DNA of 64,000 nt from Hyphomicrobiales bacterium (GTDB lineage Bacteria; Pseudomonadota; Alphaproteobacteria; Rhizobiales; Rhizobiaceae). Position numbers and translations under genes: made by a program. Location: the NCBI GenBank assembly GCA_900470285.1, contig UCAG01000001.1, forward strand, positions 1 through 64,000, given 5' to 3'. This document shows, piece after piece, positions 44,926 to 54,450 of the stretch. The notes under the pieces were generated by a model. The model ran no database searches. It was given only the letters and a program-made list of their open reading frames with translations, and had not been told where the DNA came from. The stretch's first letter is position 1, and each line of letters starts with the position of its first letter.

Positions 44926-45816
44926 ATGGCCAAACAGCTTCCGCCAGCGGATGATATAAATAATGCTCTGACTGCAAATGAAAGAGAGCATTTACAATAT
45001 TTTGATGAGGTTGGTGCAGTCCAACAAACCTCGGGTCGTTTGTCTACGCTGCATGAACTGGCAGAGAACCAATCTTCACGACCTCCGCAAGACTTTTATA
45101 TACAGCCACAACAAGTCAAACCTCCGGTCGCAGCAAAGAAGGCCAAACCGCATTATAGCGGTCACCGTCAGCGCCTGCGTGAGCGTTTCAACAATCACGG
45201 CGACGAAGTTCTGGCCGATTACGAATTACTGGAGCTTTTGTTGTTTCGCACCATTGCGCGGGCAGATACCAAACCACTTGCCAAAGCTTTACTCAACCGT
45301 TTCGGCAGTTTTGCCGGTGTGCTGGGCGCAGAGCCGCAATTATTGCAGGAAGTCTCCGGCTGCGGTGAAGCCGTTGCGCAGGATATCAAATTGCTCAATG
45401 CCTGTGCCCGCCGGTCAGGTAAAAGCGAAATCATGAAAAAGGATATTCTCGATTCATGGAGCAAGGTTATCACCTATTGCATGACCTCTATGGCCTATGA
45501 AAACCGCGAGCAATTCCGCATCCTGTTTCTTGATAAGAAAAACCGTCTGATCGCCGATGAAGTGCAGCAAATCGGCACCGTTGATCATACACCGGTTTAT
45601 CCCCGCGAAGTCATCAAACGGGCATTGGAACTATCTTCTACGGCTCTGATCTTATTCCACAATCATCCATCCGGTGACGCAACACCATCCCGCGCAGATA
45701 TTGATATGACCAAGGTGATTATCGCAATTGCATCGCCGCTGAATATCGCAGTTCATGATCATATTATCATCGGCAAAGCCGGTCATATCAGCATGCGCGG
45801 CCTCGGGTTGATATGA
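44926..45816 (+). CDS. radC: RadC family JAB-domain protein
   Basis: 296 aa from ATG 44926 (a GTG at 44902 is also open). A low-complexity N-terminus (about 1-80) precedes a helix-hairpin-helix region ([18 protein letters not shown]) and the JAB/MPN metalloprotease-like domain with [19 protein letters not shown], matching HxHPSG...D. Named for DNA repair in E. coli, though the phenotype was later traced elsewhere; function remains open. In relatives it lies directly after map. Confidence 0.92.
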   Translation: MAKQLPPADDINNALTANEREHLQYFDEVGAVQQTSGRLSTLHELAENQSSRPPQDFYIQPQQVKPPVAAKKAKPHYSGHRQRLRERFNNHGDEVLADYELLELLLFRTIARADTKPLAKALLNRFGSFAGVLGAEPQLLQEVSGCGEAVAQDIKLLNACARRSGKSEIMKKDILDSWSKVITYCMTSMAYENREQFRILFLDKKNRLIADEVQQIGTVDHTPVYPREVIKRALELSSTALILFHNHPSGDATPSRADIDMTKVIIAIASPLNIAVHDHIIIGKAGHISMRGLGLI

Positions 45817-46017
45817 AGAAATAAAACAAAAAATCAGGTTAACCTATTATTAATTATAAATAAAACAATAAGACCGCCTTAACAGAAACATGACATAAAC
45901 AAACCAAATTGGTCACAATTAACCTGCATAACCGGCTCAAAGGCGCGAGGCTAAAAATGACTCGTGCGCCAGACAAATTTCAAAGATTGCCTCTCATGGC
46001 AAATACGGAGCCGGACT

Positions 46018-46656
46018 ATGCGTCACTTTACACTGATCAGCACAGCAGCACTCGCGCTGGCACTTACACAGGCTTCTGCTTTCGCAGCAGATGCTTTCAA
46101 TAATGACTATAATTACAACGACAGTTCATCGAGCTATGATGCGCCTGCGACATGGGAAGGTAACTATGTCGGCGCGCATCTCGGCACCACCTCGTCCAAA
46201 ACACCAAGCCCGTTCTCCAGCCGTACTTCGGCAATGGGCGGCATCGTAGCCGGTAAGAACTTCCAGTCCGGTAACTTCGTTTATGGTGGTGAACTCGAAG
46301 GCAACTTCGGTGAAGCGGAACATAAAATTCAGGATGGCGGCCGTCTGCAGCAGTCATGGAGTGGTATAGCCAAGGTTAAAGCCGGTTATGCCATGGACAA
46401 GACTCTGGTTTACGGTACAGTCGGTTATGGTCTGACCCGCTTCAAACCAAAAGACAATGTTACATCCGACAGCAAATGGGCTGGTGGCGTACAGATGGGC
46501 GTTGGTGTTGAGCAACAGCTCTCCGGCCCGTTCTCTGTCAAAGGCGAGTATAACTACATGCGTCATAATGGTGTAAAAACCAGCGTGAATGACACACGTT
46601 ATGAAAACAATCTCAAGACCCATACTCTGAAAGCCGGCGTTAATTACCGCTTCTGA
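46018..46656 (+). CDS. Omp25/Omp31-type outer membrane beta-barrel protein
   Basis: 212 aa. Signal peptide of about 22 residues (STAALALALTQASAFA), then an eight-stranded barrel with alternating patterns: WEGNYVGAHLG, GGELEGNFGEAEH, YGTVGYGLTRF and a C-terminal LKAGVNYRF ending in Phe, the outer-membrane insertion signal. The type is the major Omp25/31 family of Brucella and relatives. Start at 46018 follows CGGAG. A terminator follows at 46686. Confidence 0.9.
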   Translation: MRHFTLISTAALALALTQASAFAADAFNNDYNYNDSSSSYDAPATWEGNYVGAHLGTTSSKTPSPFSSRTSAMGGIVAGKNFQSGNFVYGGELEGNFGEAEHKIQDGGRLQQSWSGIAKVKAGYAMDKTLVYGTVGYGLTRFKPKDNVTSDSKWAGGVQMGVGVEQQLSGPFSVKGEYNYMRHNGVKTSVNDTRYENNLKTHTLKAGVNYRF

Positions 46657-47031
46657 TTCTTGATTATTTGAACAAAACAAACCGAAGCGCCGTATTTTGC
46701 TAAATACGGCGCTTTTTTCATTTTTCCAGATTTTTTGCTAAAATACATTGATTTTATTATAAAAAACAAAAGCTTGAATAAGCGTATCCATTCTGAATAT
46801 GGATTGTTTTTTCAGCATAGACTTATGCAAATTTTGCATTTATTCGCCTGATTAATGTCAGGATAATAACTTTTTCGATACATTTTCTGCTTTGTCTTCG
46901 TCATTTTCGCTGCTTTTTTGTACGCTGCTTTGCGTCGTCGTGACCGGTCAACAGCTAGAGCTTGCCCCGCAGCTTGACTTGAACAGGCTCCCTGATTTTA
47001 AAGTTAGGCTGAGGAAATTGGGAATTTAATC
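46657..47031. other. Intergenic region after the Omp gene
   Basis: About 375 bp. It contains the Omp terminator, then a second small hairpin ATCCAT/ATGGAT followed by TGTTTTTTC near 46789-46812 that could end a short transcript, and a TTGACT box near 46975 before the dipeptidase. No coding sequence is convincing. Confidence 0.4.
46686..46718 (+). terminator. Terminator of the Omp25-like gene
   Basis: GCGCCGTATTT / AAATACGGCGC with a four-base loop, followed by TTTTTTC, 30 bp after the stop. Confidence 0.88.
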
Positions 47032-48096
47032 ATGCAAGCAGTTTTTGACGGCCATAATGATGTGCTGCTTCGTCTTTGGGAAAACCGCAATAAAGGCGAA
47101 GATCCGATAAAGGAATTTATCGAGGGAACCACGCAGGGTCATATTGATCTGCCACGCTCCCGCAAAGGCGGTCTTGCCGGTGGTCTGTGCGCAATTTATA
47201 TTCCCAACCCTGCTATCGGCGAAACTATTTTCGACGAGCCGGACAGCAACGGCCATTATGATACACCTCTGGCCGAACCGATTGACCGCACTTACTCTTT
47301 CGATATTGCCAGTGAGTTTATTGACATTGCCTATAAACTTGAACGTGCAGGCGGATGGAAAATCTGCCGTACCGGTCAGGATATCGACAATGCCATAGCA
47401 GACGGCGATTTTGCAGCCGTTTTGCATATGGAAGGCTGTGAAGCACTCGACAAGGACCTTAAAGCACTGGAACTGTTCTATCAGGCCGGTTTGCGTTCCC
47501 TCGGCCCTGTCTGGAGCCGCCATAATATTTTCGGTCACGGCGTACCGTTTTCCTATCCGATGAGCCCGGATACAGCACCGGGTCTGACCGATGCCGGAAA
47601 GGAACTGATTAAGGCCTGCAACAGCCTCGGCATACTGATCGACCTGTCGCATATCACTGAAAAAGGCTTCTGGGATGTGGCCAAACTCAGCAATCAACCG
47701 CTAATTGCCAGCCATTCCAATGCCCATGCTCTGACACCGGTTGCGCGTAACCTTACTGACAAACAACTGGATGCAATTGCTGAGAGCAATGGTCTGGTCG
47801 GCCTCAACTATGTCACCACCATGCTGCGCGCAGATGGTCAGGTGAATACGGCAACACCGATGAGCGATATGGTGCGCCATATTGATTATCTGGTGAAGAA
47901 AGTCGGCATCGATGGTGTGGCTCTCGGCTCGGATTATGACGGCGGCCCGATACCGGAGGGTATTGCGGATGCTGCGGGTACACAAAACCTCGTTCAGGCG
48001 CTGCGTGAAGCGGGCTATGGTGAGGATGATCTTGCTAAAATCTGTCGTGAAAACTGGTTGCGTGTGCTGCGCTCCGCCTGGCATGAACACCACTGA
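47032..48096 (+). CDS. Membrane dipeptidase (renal dipeptidase family, M19)
   Basis: 354 aa, no signal peptide, so cytoplasmic. A two-zinc barrel that cleaves dipeptides, often with broad or D-amino-acid tolerance. Ligands are His8 and Asp10 in DGHNDVLLRL, Glu in HMEGCEALD (about 134), His in IDLSHITEKG and His in ASHSNAHALTPVARN; LGSDYDGG carries the conserved Asp. It is followed on the same strand by a dipeptide ABC transporter, so imported dipeptides are the probable substrate. Confidence 0.9.
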   Translation: MQAVFDGHNDVLLRLWENRNKGEDPIKEFIEGTTQGHIDLPRSRKGGLAGGLCAIYIPNPAIGETIFDEPDSNGHYDTPLAEPIDRTYSFDIASEFIDIAYKLERAGGWKICRTGQDIDNAIADGDFAAVLHMEGCEALDKDLKALELFYQAGLRSLGPVWSRHNIFGHGVPFSYPMSPDTAPGLTDAGKELIKACNSLGILIDLSHITEKGFWDVAKLSNQPLIASHSNAHALTPVARNLTDKQLDAIAESNGLVGLNYVTTMLRADGQVNTATPMSDMVRHIDYLVKKVGIDGVALGSDYDGGPIPEGIADAAGTQNLVQALREAGYGEDDLAKICRENWLRVLRSAWHEHH

Positions 48097-48188
48097 GCAA
48101 TCATAAAAAAGCACAAAAACAATCAGTTGACGACAAGTGTCAGCCTCCTTGCGGAGTCCTGCCATTCAATCATATGATAGATAAAAAT

Positions 48189-48216
48189 CTTTCTGCCGGA
48201 TTAGGTCGGCAGAAAG
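48189..48216 (+). promoter_or_regulatory. Intercistronic hairpin between dipeptidase and binding protein genes
   Basis: CTTTCTGCCG / CGGCAGAAAG with an eight-base loop and no T tract. In a 205-bp gap before the binding-protein gene, it may stabilise or separate transcripts, giving the binding protein its own expression level. Confidence 0.5.
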
Positions 48217-48301
48217 AAAACAACACGGTGCGATACACGTGTTTTCAGTATCGCAGGCACGTTGAACGGCCAATCATTTGGGATGAAATATGGGGTATAT
48301 A

Positions 48302-49924
48302 ATGATTAAAAAATCCAACGGGATTAAAACATTAAATCGTTTTGGTTATCTCGCAGCCACCGCCGCTCTGGGCGCATTTGTCAGCGCAGCAGCAGTGCAG
48401 GCCGCAACTCCGGCCGATACGCTGGTTCTCGGCTGGACATTCGATGACATGATTACGCTGGATCCGGCGGAATCCTTCGAACTCTCCACCGGTGAAATCC
48501 TCGGCAATACCTATGACCGCCTGCTGCGTCTCGATCCGAATGATGCATCCAAGGTAATCGGTGACGTTGCGGAAAGCTGGGAAGTTTCCGAAGACGGCCT
48601 GACCTATACTTTCAAAATCCGTGAAGGCCAGAAATTTGCCTCCGGCAACCCGCTGACAGCTGAAGATGTAGCCTACTCACTCATCCGTGCTGTTAAGATC
48701 GACAAGAGCCCGTCTTTCATCCTCACCCAGTTCGGTTTCAAACCGGATAATGTGGAAGAAAAGATCAAGGCAACCGATGCTAATACACTGGTTATCACTG
48801 TTGACCAGTCCTATGCGCCAAGCTTCGTGCTGAACTGCCTGACCGCTGACGTGGCCTCGGTTGTTGACAAGAAACTGGTTGAAGAAAACGCCAAAGACGG
48901 CGATTACGGCTATGGCTGGCTGAAGACCAACTATGCCGGTTCAGGCCCGATGATTGTTCGCGACTGGCGCGCCAATGAAATCGTTGTTCTGGAACGCAAT
49001 GATAATTACCGTGGCGACAAATCCCCGCTGAAGCGTGCGATTTACCGCTATGTCAAGGAAAGCGCGACCCAGCGTCTTATGCTTGAAAAAGGTGATATCG
49101 ACGTAGCACGTAACCTTGAGCCGGGCGACATTGATGCGATTGCCAAGACTGAAGGTGTTTCGCTGGCATCCGCACCAAAGGGCACCGTTTATTATTTCAG
49201 CCTCAACCAGAAAAATGAAACTCTGGCCAAGCCTGAAGTGCGCGAAGCTCTGAAATATCTCGTTGATTACAGCGCGATTGAATCAACACTGATTAAACAT
49301 ATCGGTGTTCAGCACCAGACATTCCTGCCTAAAGGTCTGCTCGGCGCATCGGATGAAAAACCGTACAAGCTCGACGTAGCCAAGGCTAAGGAATTGCTGG
49401 AGAAAGCCGGTCTGAAAGACGGTTTCAACATCACCATGGATGTGCGTTCCAGCCAGCCTGTAACCGGTATTGCTGAATCCATTCAGCAGACTTTTGCTCA
49501 GGCCGGCATCAAGATGGAAATCATTCCGGGCGACGGCAAACAGACCCTGACCAAATATCGTGCCCGCAAGCATGATCTCTATATCGGTCAGTGGGGCACA
49601 GACTACTGGGATCCGAACACCAATGCGGATACCTTTGCCAGCAATCCTGACAATAAAGACGATGCATCGGCCAAAACACTGGCATGGCGCAACGCGTGGG
49701 ATATTCCTGAGCTGACCAAGGAAACCAAAGCTGCTGTTCTGGAACGCGACACTGAGAAGCGTACACAGATGTATATGGACCTGCAGAAGAAACTGCTTGA
49801 TGACGGTCCGTTTGTCATCCTGTTCCAGCAGACTGAAGTTGCCGCTTACCGCAATAATGTCGAAAACTACAAGCTGGGCGTGACCTTCACCACCAACTCT
49901 GTCTACGACGTATCGAAGAAATAA
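48302..49924 (+). CDS. Dipeptide/oligopeptide ABC transporter substrate-binding protein
   Basis: 540 aa, SBP family 5. Signal peptide with LAATAALGAFVSAAAVQA. Cluster C motifs: LDPAESFELSTGEILGNTY, VAESWEVSEDGLTYTFKIR, ASGNPLTAEDVAYSL and YFSLNQKNETLAKPEVREAL. It captures peptides in the periplasm and delivers them to the permeases encoded next. Start at 48302 follows GGGGTATATA. The preceding dipeptidase gene completes an uptake-and-hydrolysis set. Confidence 0.92.
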   Translation: MIKKSNGIKTLNRFGYLAATAALGAFVSAAAVQAATPADTLVLGWTFDDMITLDPAESFELSTGEILGNTYDRLLRLDPNDASKVIGDVAESWEVSEDGLTYTFKIREGQKFASGNPLTAEDVAYSLIRAVKIDKSPSFILTQFGFKPDNVEEKIKATDANTLVITVDQSYAPSFVLNCLTADVASVVDKKLVEENAKDGDYGYGWLKTNYAGSGPMIVRDWRANEIVVLERNDNYRGDKSPLKRAIYRYVKESATQRLMLEKGDIDVARNLEPGDIDAIAKTEGVSLASAPKGTVYYFSLNQKNETLAKPEVREALKYLVDYSAIESTLIKHIGVQHQTFLPKGLLGASDEKPYKLDVAKAKELLEKAGLKDGFNITMDVRSSQPVTGIAESIQQTFAQAGIKMEIIPGDGKQTLTKYRARKHDLYIGQWGTDYWDPNTNADTFASNPDNKDDASAKTLAWRNAWDIPELTKETKAAVLERDTEKRTQMYMDLQKKLLDDGPFVILFQQTEVAAYRNNVENYKLGVTFTTNSVYDVSKK

Positions 49925-49930
49925 TACGGT

Positions 49931-50995
49931 ATGAGTGTAACCACTATTACAGCATCCGGGCGCAAAAACGCCCGGATCAGCAAATGGGCTCTCGGGATCG
50001 GGAGCTTCTTGCTGGTCGTCATCACAACCTATCTCGGACTGCTGGCTGTGACCTTCTTCATTGGTCGCGTCATTCCGATTGATCCGGTTCTTGCAATTCT
50101 CGGTGACCGCGCACCGGCTCATGTTATTGAGCGCACCCGCGAAGAGTTAGGATTAAATCTGCCGATCTGGCAGCAATTCATTATTTATGTTCAAAAAGCC
50201 CTGTCCGGCGATTTCGGCATGTCGGTTCTGACCTCCAATCCGGTTATGACTGACATCAAGCGCGTTTTCCCTGCGACAATGGAACTGGCGACAATCGGCA
50301 CGCTGATCGGCGCGGTCTTCGGCATTCCGCTCGGTGTGCTCGCGGCTGTAAAGCGCGGCAGCTTCATCGATCAGCTGGTGCGCGTTATCGGTCTGTTCGG
50401 TTATTCCGTGCCGATCTTCTGGCTCGGTATGATCTGTCTGCTGATTTTCTACGCCAAACTTGGCTGGGTTGCAGGTCCGGGTCGTATTGATGTGGCCTAT
50501 GAATATACCTTCACGCCGATCACCGGTCTTTACATGCTGGATGCGATTATTCAGCGCCAGTGGGATGCGCTGGGGAATATTCTCTCGCATATCATTCTGC
50601 CTGCATCATTGCTCGGTTATTTCTCTTTGGCCTATATCAGCCGCATGACCCGTTCTTTCATGCTCAATGAACTGGATCAGGAATATATCGTTGCAGCGCG
50701 TGCAAAGGGCTTGAGCGAAACCAAGATCATCTGGGGTCATGCCCTGCGCAATGCGGCTGTGCCGCTTGTGACTGTGATTGCCCTGTCTTATGCCGGTATG
50801 CTGGAAGGCTCAGTTCTGACTGAAACCGTGTTCTCATGGCCGGGTCTTGGTCTGTACATCACCAATTCTCTGCAAAGCGCTGATATGAATGCTGTTCTCG
50901 GCGGCACCATTATCATCGGCTCTGTGTTTATTGCCCTTAATCTGCTTTCCGATCTGCTCTATCGGACACTCGACCCACGGACGCGCGCACGATGA
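49931..50995 (+). CDS. Peptide ABC transporter permease, DppB type
   Basis: 354 aa, a membrane subunit with six main hydrophobic segments. The BPD_transp_1 domain carries the EAA loop that docks on the ATPase (EYIVAARAKGLSETKIIWGH); the N-terminal region holds GLLAVTFFIGRVIPIDPVLA and LGLNLPIWQQFI, typical of DppB/OppB. It starts six bases after the binding-protein stop and overlaps the next gene by four bases (ATGA). Confidence 0.92.
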   Translation: MSVTTITASGRKNARISKWALGIGSFLLVVITTYLGLLAVTFFIGRVIPIDPVLAILGDRAPAHVIERTREELGLNLPIWQQFIIYVQKALSGDFGMSVLTSNPVMTDIKRVFPATMELATIGTLIGAVFGIPLGVLAAVKRGSFIDQLVRVIGLFGYSVPIFWLGMICLLIFYAKLGWVAGPGRIDVAYEYTFTPITGLYMLDAIIQRQWDALGNILSHIILPASLLGYFSLAYISRMTRSFMLNELDQEYIVAARAKGLSETKIIWGHALRNAAVPLVTVIALSYAGMLEGSVLTETVFSWPGLGLYITNSLQSADMNAVLGGTIIIGSVFIALNLLSDLLYRTLDPRTRAR

Positions 50996-51921
50996 GTGAG
51001 ACAACACTTCCAAAAGAAACATGGCGGGAATGGCTGCTCACTGAGCGTCCGCAATCCCGTGCACAAGCCAAACTCGGCCGTTCCTACATGATCTGGCGCC
51101 GTTTTACCGCGAATAAACTTGCGGTACTCGGCCTGATTATCATCGGTCTGCTGGTATTTGTGGCTGCCTTTGCACCATGGCTGGCACCGCATTCACCGGT
51201 TTCCGGTGATCTGGCCAATTCACGCCTGCTGCCAATGGGCTCACCAGGCTATCTGCTGGGTACAGACGATCAGGGGCGCGATATTCTCTCCCGCCTGATC
51301 TACGGCTCACGCTGGACACTCTATGTTGTACTGCTGGTTGCTATCCTGTCGGCTCCTGTCGGTCTTCTGGTCGGCACTGTAGCCGGTTATGCCGGTGGCT
51401 GGGTTGATGCGCTGCTGATGCGTATTACCGATATTTTCCTTGCCTTCCCGAAGCTCATTCTGGCGCTCGCTTTTGTTGCGGCTCTCGGACCCGGCATTGA
51501 AAATGCGGTTATTGCTATCGCCATCACCTCATGGCCGCCTTATGCCCGTATTGCCCGTGCAGAAACACTGACACTGCGCAATTCGGACTATATTTCAGCT
51601 GTGAAGCTGATGGGCGCATCCCCTGCCCGTATCGTCATCCGTCATATTATGCCGCTCTGCCTGTCCTCGCTGATCGTTCGTGTGACGCTGGATATGGCCG
51701 GTATTATTCTGACTGCTGCCGGTCTTGGCTTCCTGGGTCTCGGTGCTCAGCCGCCGCTTCCTGAATGGGGTGCAATGATTGCTTCCGGCCGTCGCTTCAT
51801 TCTCGACCAGTGGTGGGTAGCCGCTGTGCCGGGCATGGCCATTCTCATTGTCAGCCTTGGCTTCAACCTGCTTGGTGACGGCCTGCGTGACGCTCTTGAT
51901 CCGCGAGGCAACAACCAATGA
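50992..51921 (+). CDS. Peptide ABC transporter permease, DppC type
   Basis: 309 aa. An N-terminal cytoplasmic stretch and first helix (LAVLGLIIIGLLVFVAAFAP) are followed by a periplasmic loop with GTDDQGRDILSRLIYGSR, the DppC/OppC signature, and the EAA loop YISAVKLMGASPARIVIRH. It pairs with the DppB-type permease and overlaps genes on both sides by four bases, indicating translational coupling. Confidence 0.92.
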   Translation: MSETTLPKETWREWLLTERPQSRAQAKLGRSYMIWRRFTANKLAVLGLIIIGLLVFVAAFAPWLAPHSPVSGDLANSRLLPMGSPGYLLGTDDQGRDILSRLIYGSRWTLYVVLLVAILSAPVGLLVGTVAGYAGGWVDALLMRITDIFLAFPKLILALAFVAALGPGIENAVIAIAITSWPPYARIARAETLTLRNSDYISAVKLMGASPARIVIRHIMPLCLSSLIVRVTLDMAGIILTAAGLGFLGLGAQPPLPEWGAMIASGRRFILDQWWVAAVPGMAILIVSLGFNLLGDGLRDALDPRGNNQ

Positions 51922-52754
51922 GTGACAAGCTGCTTTATGTTGACGATCTGCGGGTATCATTCCCTACCCGCACCGGCTCGATTGAAGCTGTCCGCGGCGT
52001 GTCTTTCACGCTGGGACGTGAGCGTCTGGGTATTGTGGGCGAATCCGGCTCGGGTAAATCCCAGACCGGCCGCGCCATCATGGGGCTGACACCGCCCCAT
52101 GCAAAAATCACTGCCAAGCGTCTGGAATTTGACGGCATTGATCTGCTCGGCATCTCTGCAAAAGAACGCCGTGCTTTGCGCGGCAGCCGCGTGGCCATGG
52201 TTCTGCAGGATCCGAAATATTCGCTCAATCCAGTTATGACCATTGGTCGCCAGATTATTGAGACACTTTCGGCTCATGCACCGGTCAAAAAATCTGAAGC
52301 CCGTCAAAAGGCTCTGGAGATGCTGGAAGCGGTACAGATCCGTGATCCGGAGCGCGTTTTTGATCTCTATCCGCACGAAGTATCCGGCGGTATGGGACAG
52401 CGCGTAATGATCGCGATGATGCTGATTGCTCAGCCTGAACTGCTGATCGCCGATGAGCCGACTTCGGCTCTCGACGTCACCGTTCAGCTTGAAGTGCTTG
52501 GTATTCTCGACAAGCTGGTGGCAGACCGCGGAATGGGGCTGATCTTTATCAGCCACGATCTGCGTCTGGTTTCCTCATTCTGCGACCGCGTTATCGTGAT
52601 GTATGCCGGTCGTATTGTGGAAGAAATTGCTGCCAGTGATCTGGCCAATGCCAAACATCCATATACTCAGGGGCTTCTGAACTGCATGCCTAAGATCGGC
52701 GCTGACCGCCATCCGCTGCCAACCCTGCAACGTCAGGCGGAGTGGAGCGTATGA
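51918..52754 (+). CDS. Peptide ABC transporter ATP-binding protein, DppD type
   Basis: 278 aa, cytoplasmic. Walker A GESGSGKSQ, signature VSGGMGQRVMIAMML (a GGMGQ variant of SGGQ), Walker B LLIADEPTSALDVT, H-loop FISHDLRLV. The C-terminal stretch after HPYTQGLLNCMPKIG is the oligopeptide-transporter extension, here short. It overlaps the next ATPase gene by 13 bases. Confidence 0.92.
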   Translation: MSDKLLYVDDLRVSFPTRTGSIEAVRGVSFTLGRERLGIVGESGSGKSQTGRAIMGLTPPHAKITAKRLEFDGIDLLGISAKERRALRGSRVAMVLQDPKYSLNPVMTIGRQIIETLSAHAPVKKSEARQKALEMLEAVQIRDPERVFDLYPHEVSGGMGQRVMIAMMLIAQPELLIADEPTSALDVTVQLEVLGILDKLVADRGMGLIFISHDLRLVSSFCDRVIVMYAGRIVEEIAASDLANAKHPYTQGLLNCMPKIGADRHPLPTLQRQAEWSV

Positions 52755-53521
52755 CCGGTACCAGTACAAAAACATCTGCCCATCCGGCATTGTTCATTGA
52801 AAATCTCAATGTATTGTTCAATGAATTTCACGCGTTGAAAGATGCGTCGATCACGGTTGCTAATGGCTCCTCCTTCGGTCTGGTCGGTGAATCCGGTTCG
52901 GGCAAGTCTACACTGCTGCGCGCAGTTGCAGGACTGGCACCAACCTCTTCCGGCAAGATTGAGGTCAACGGTAAGCCAATACCAAACCCGCGTGACAAGG
53001 CCTTCTACAACACGGTACAGATGGTGTTTCAGGATCCTTACGGCTCCCTGCACCCGCGCCAGACCGTAGATCGCCTCTTGCTTGAGCCATTGGCTATCCA
53101 CGGCATCAAAGACACGGAGAAGCGTATTGTCCGTGCATTGGATGAAGTAGGCTTGGGCTCCGGCTTCCGCTTTCGCTATCCGCACCAGCTTTCCGGTGGT
53201 CAGCGTCAGCGTATTGCGATTGCACGCGCGCTCATCGTGGAGCCAAGCATTTTGCTGCTGGATGAACCAACCTCCGCACTTGATGCTTCCGTTCAGGCGG
53301 AAGTACTCAACCTGCTGGAGCAAATCCGTCGTGACCGTAAGCTGACCTTCGTTATGGTCAGTCACGATCTCGCAGTTATCACTCATATGTGTGATGAGCT
53401 GGCGGTAATGCAGAACGGTACGATTGTTGAAAAACTCAAAGCTGATGATCTCGCCAAGGGTAATCTGAAAGAAGACTATACCCGCAATCTGATGGTTGCC
53501 AGTGAAGGCTTCAAACGCTGA
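52742..53521 (+). CDS. Peptide ABC transporter ATP-binding protein, DppF type
   Basis: 259 aa. Walker A GESGSGKST, VFQDPYGSLHPRQTV at the Q-loop, signature LSGGQRQRIAIARAL, Walker B LLLDEPTSALDAS and H-loop MVSHDLAVITHM. It would form the ATPase heterodimer with the DppD-type subunit. Last gene of the transporter operon, followed by a terminator at 53544. Confidence 0.92.
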   Translation: MERMTGTSTKTSAHPALFIENLNVLFNEFHALKDASITVANGSSFGLVGESGSGKSTLLRAVAGLAPTSSGKIEVNGKPIPNPRDKAFYNTVQMVFQDPYGSLHPRQTVDRLLLEPLAIHGIKDTEKRIVRALDEVGLGSGFRFRYPHQLSGGQRQRIAIARALIVEPSILLLDEPTSALDASVQAEVLNLLEQIRRDRKLTFVMVSHDLAVITHMCDELAVMQNGTIVEKLKADDLAKGNLKEDYTRNLMVASEGFKR

Positions 53522-53543
53522 TTTTCTTACATCATTAAAAATC

Positions 53544-53574
53544 AGGCCGCGTGTCTCACGACCGCGGCCTTTTC
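53544..53574 (+). terminator. Terminator of the peptide transporter operon
   Basis: AGGCCGCG / CGCGGCCT with an 11-base loop and a TTTTC run, 22 bp after the last ATPase gene. Confidence 0.85.
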
Positions 53575-53683
53575 TTTATCTACACAATGATTTCAGATGG
53601 TTAGCACCGTTATCGGAATCATTTTCTCAAACAAAAAAGCGCCCTATTACAGAGCGGCTTTTTTGTTTTTTCTCAGCCTACCT

Positions 53684-53787
53684 CATAATTTCACCTTAAA
53701 CTTGAATCAGTTTAAGGTGAAATTATGATGTAAATATAAAGTGTTAGAGCGACCTTTGTGCGCCCGAGAGGGCGCACGGCGCTCTAG
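53684..53787 (+). repeat. Family 2 double-hairpin palindromic repeat, copy 4
   Basis: An 18-bp perfect arm CATAATTTCACCTTAAAC with its complement around TTGAATCA, then linker TATAAAGTGT, then TAGAGCGACCTTTGTGCGCCC and its partner ending GGCGCTCTAG. It lies four bases beyond the TGA stop of the lipoprotein gene on the minus strand rather than forming the stop. Confidence 0.85.
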
Positions 53788-53791
53788 AAAA

Positions 53792-54280
53792 TCAGCTAGC
53801 CTTTTTCTGCTTTGTAGCGGCTTTTTTCGCAGGCGCAGCCTTGGCAGGAGTTGCTACAGGTGCTTTTGCAGCAGCTTCATTGGCTGCGCGCTGATCGGCA
53901 CTCATCGGGCTGGTATCAACAACAGAACGCACGGTACCGTTAGCGCTGATGGTGCAGCGTGCATCACGGGAATCCACTTTCAGGATCACATCCGTATTGC
54001 CACCGCCACTCGGGCGGCTGTCTACAGCAGTAACCACGCGCTCCGGAATATAGTAGCGGTTAGCCGCTGCTGTAATGCACGGATTAGCCAGTTCAGGCGC
54101 TACATTGCTGCGTACGAATTGCGGGAAGCTCGGCATTTGCGAAGCAACCGGAACCGGAGCCTGTGCAGCAGCCGTTGTCGGAGCCGGAGTTGTGTTGGAT
54201 GTTGTGGTACAGGCGGCAACCAGCGGAGCAAACATTGCCAGAAGTACAAAACGTTTTGCGGAACCTGTGCTGGTGCGCAT
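53792..54280 (-). CDS. Putative lipoprotein with Lys/Ala-rich tail
   Basis: 162 aa from ATG 54280 (54292 is also open). A signal sequence ends FAPLVAACTTTS, a lipobox. A Thr/Pro/Ala linker follows, then a central region of about 75 residues with ANPCITAAANRYYIPERVV and VILKVDSRDARCTISANG, two cysteines that could pair. The C-terminus is a basic Ala/Lys/Pro repeat (KAPVATPAKAAPAKKAATK), which may bind anionic envelope polymers. I do not recognise a characterised family. Confidence 0.72.
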   Translation of the reverse strand: MRTSTGSAKRFVLLAMFAPLVAACTTTSNTTPAPTTAAAQAPVPVASQMPSFPQFVRSNVAPELANPCITAAANRYYIPERVVTAVDSRPSGGGNTDVILKVDSRDARCTISANGTVRSVVDTSPMSADQRAANEAAAKAPVATPAKAAPAKKAATKQKKAS

Positions 54281-54450
54281 ACCATGCCTCATTCATAAAA
54301 CAGATGTTATTACTGTGAAATCTTCACTTTTTCTGAGCCGAACCTATTCGCTTTTTCCCAAATGTCGAGTGGCAGCACAGTCACACTGACCAACAATCCT
54401 TCATGCTCCACAGTCAAAATGCCCTGTACTGACATTATCCGCAGCAGATT

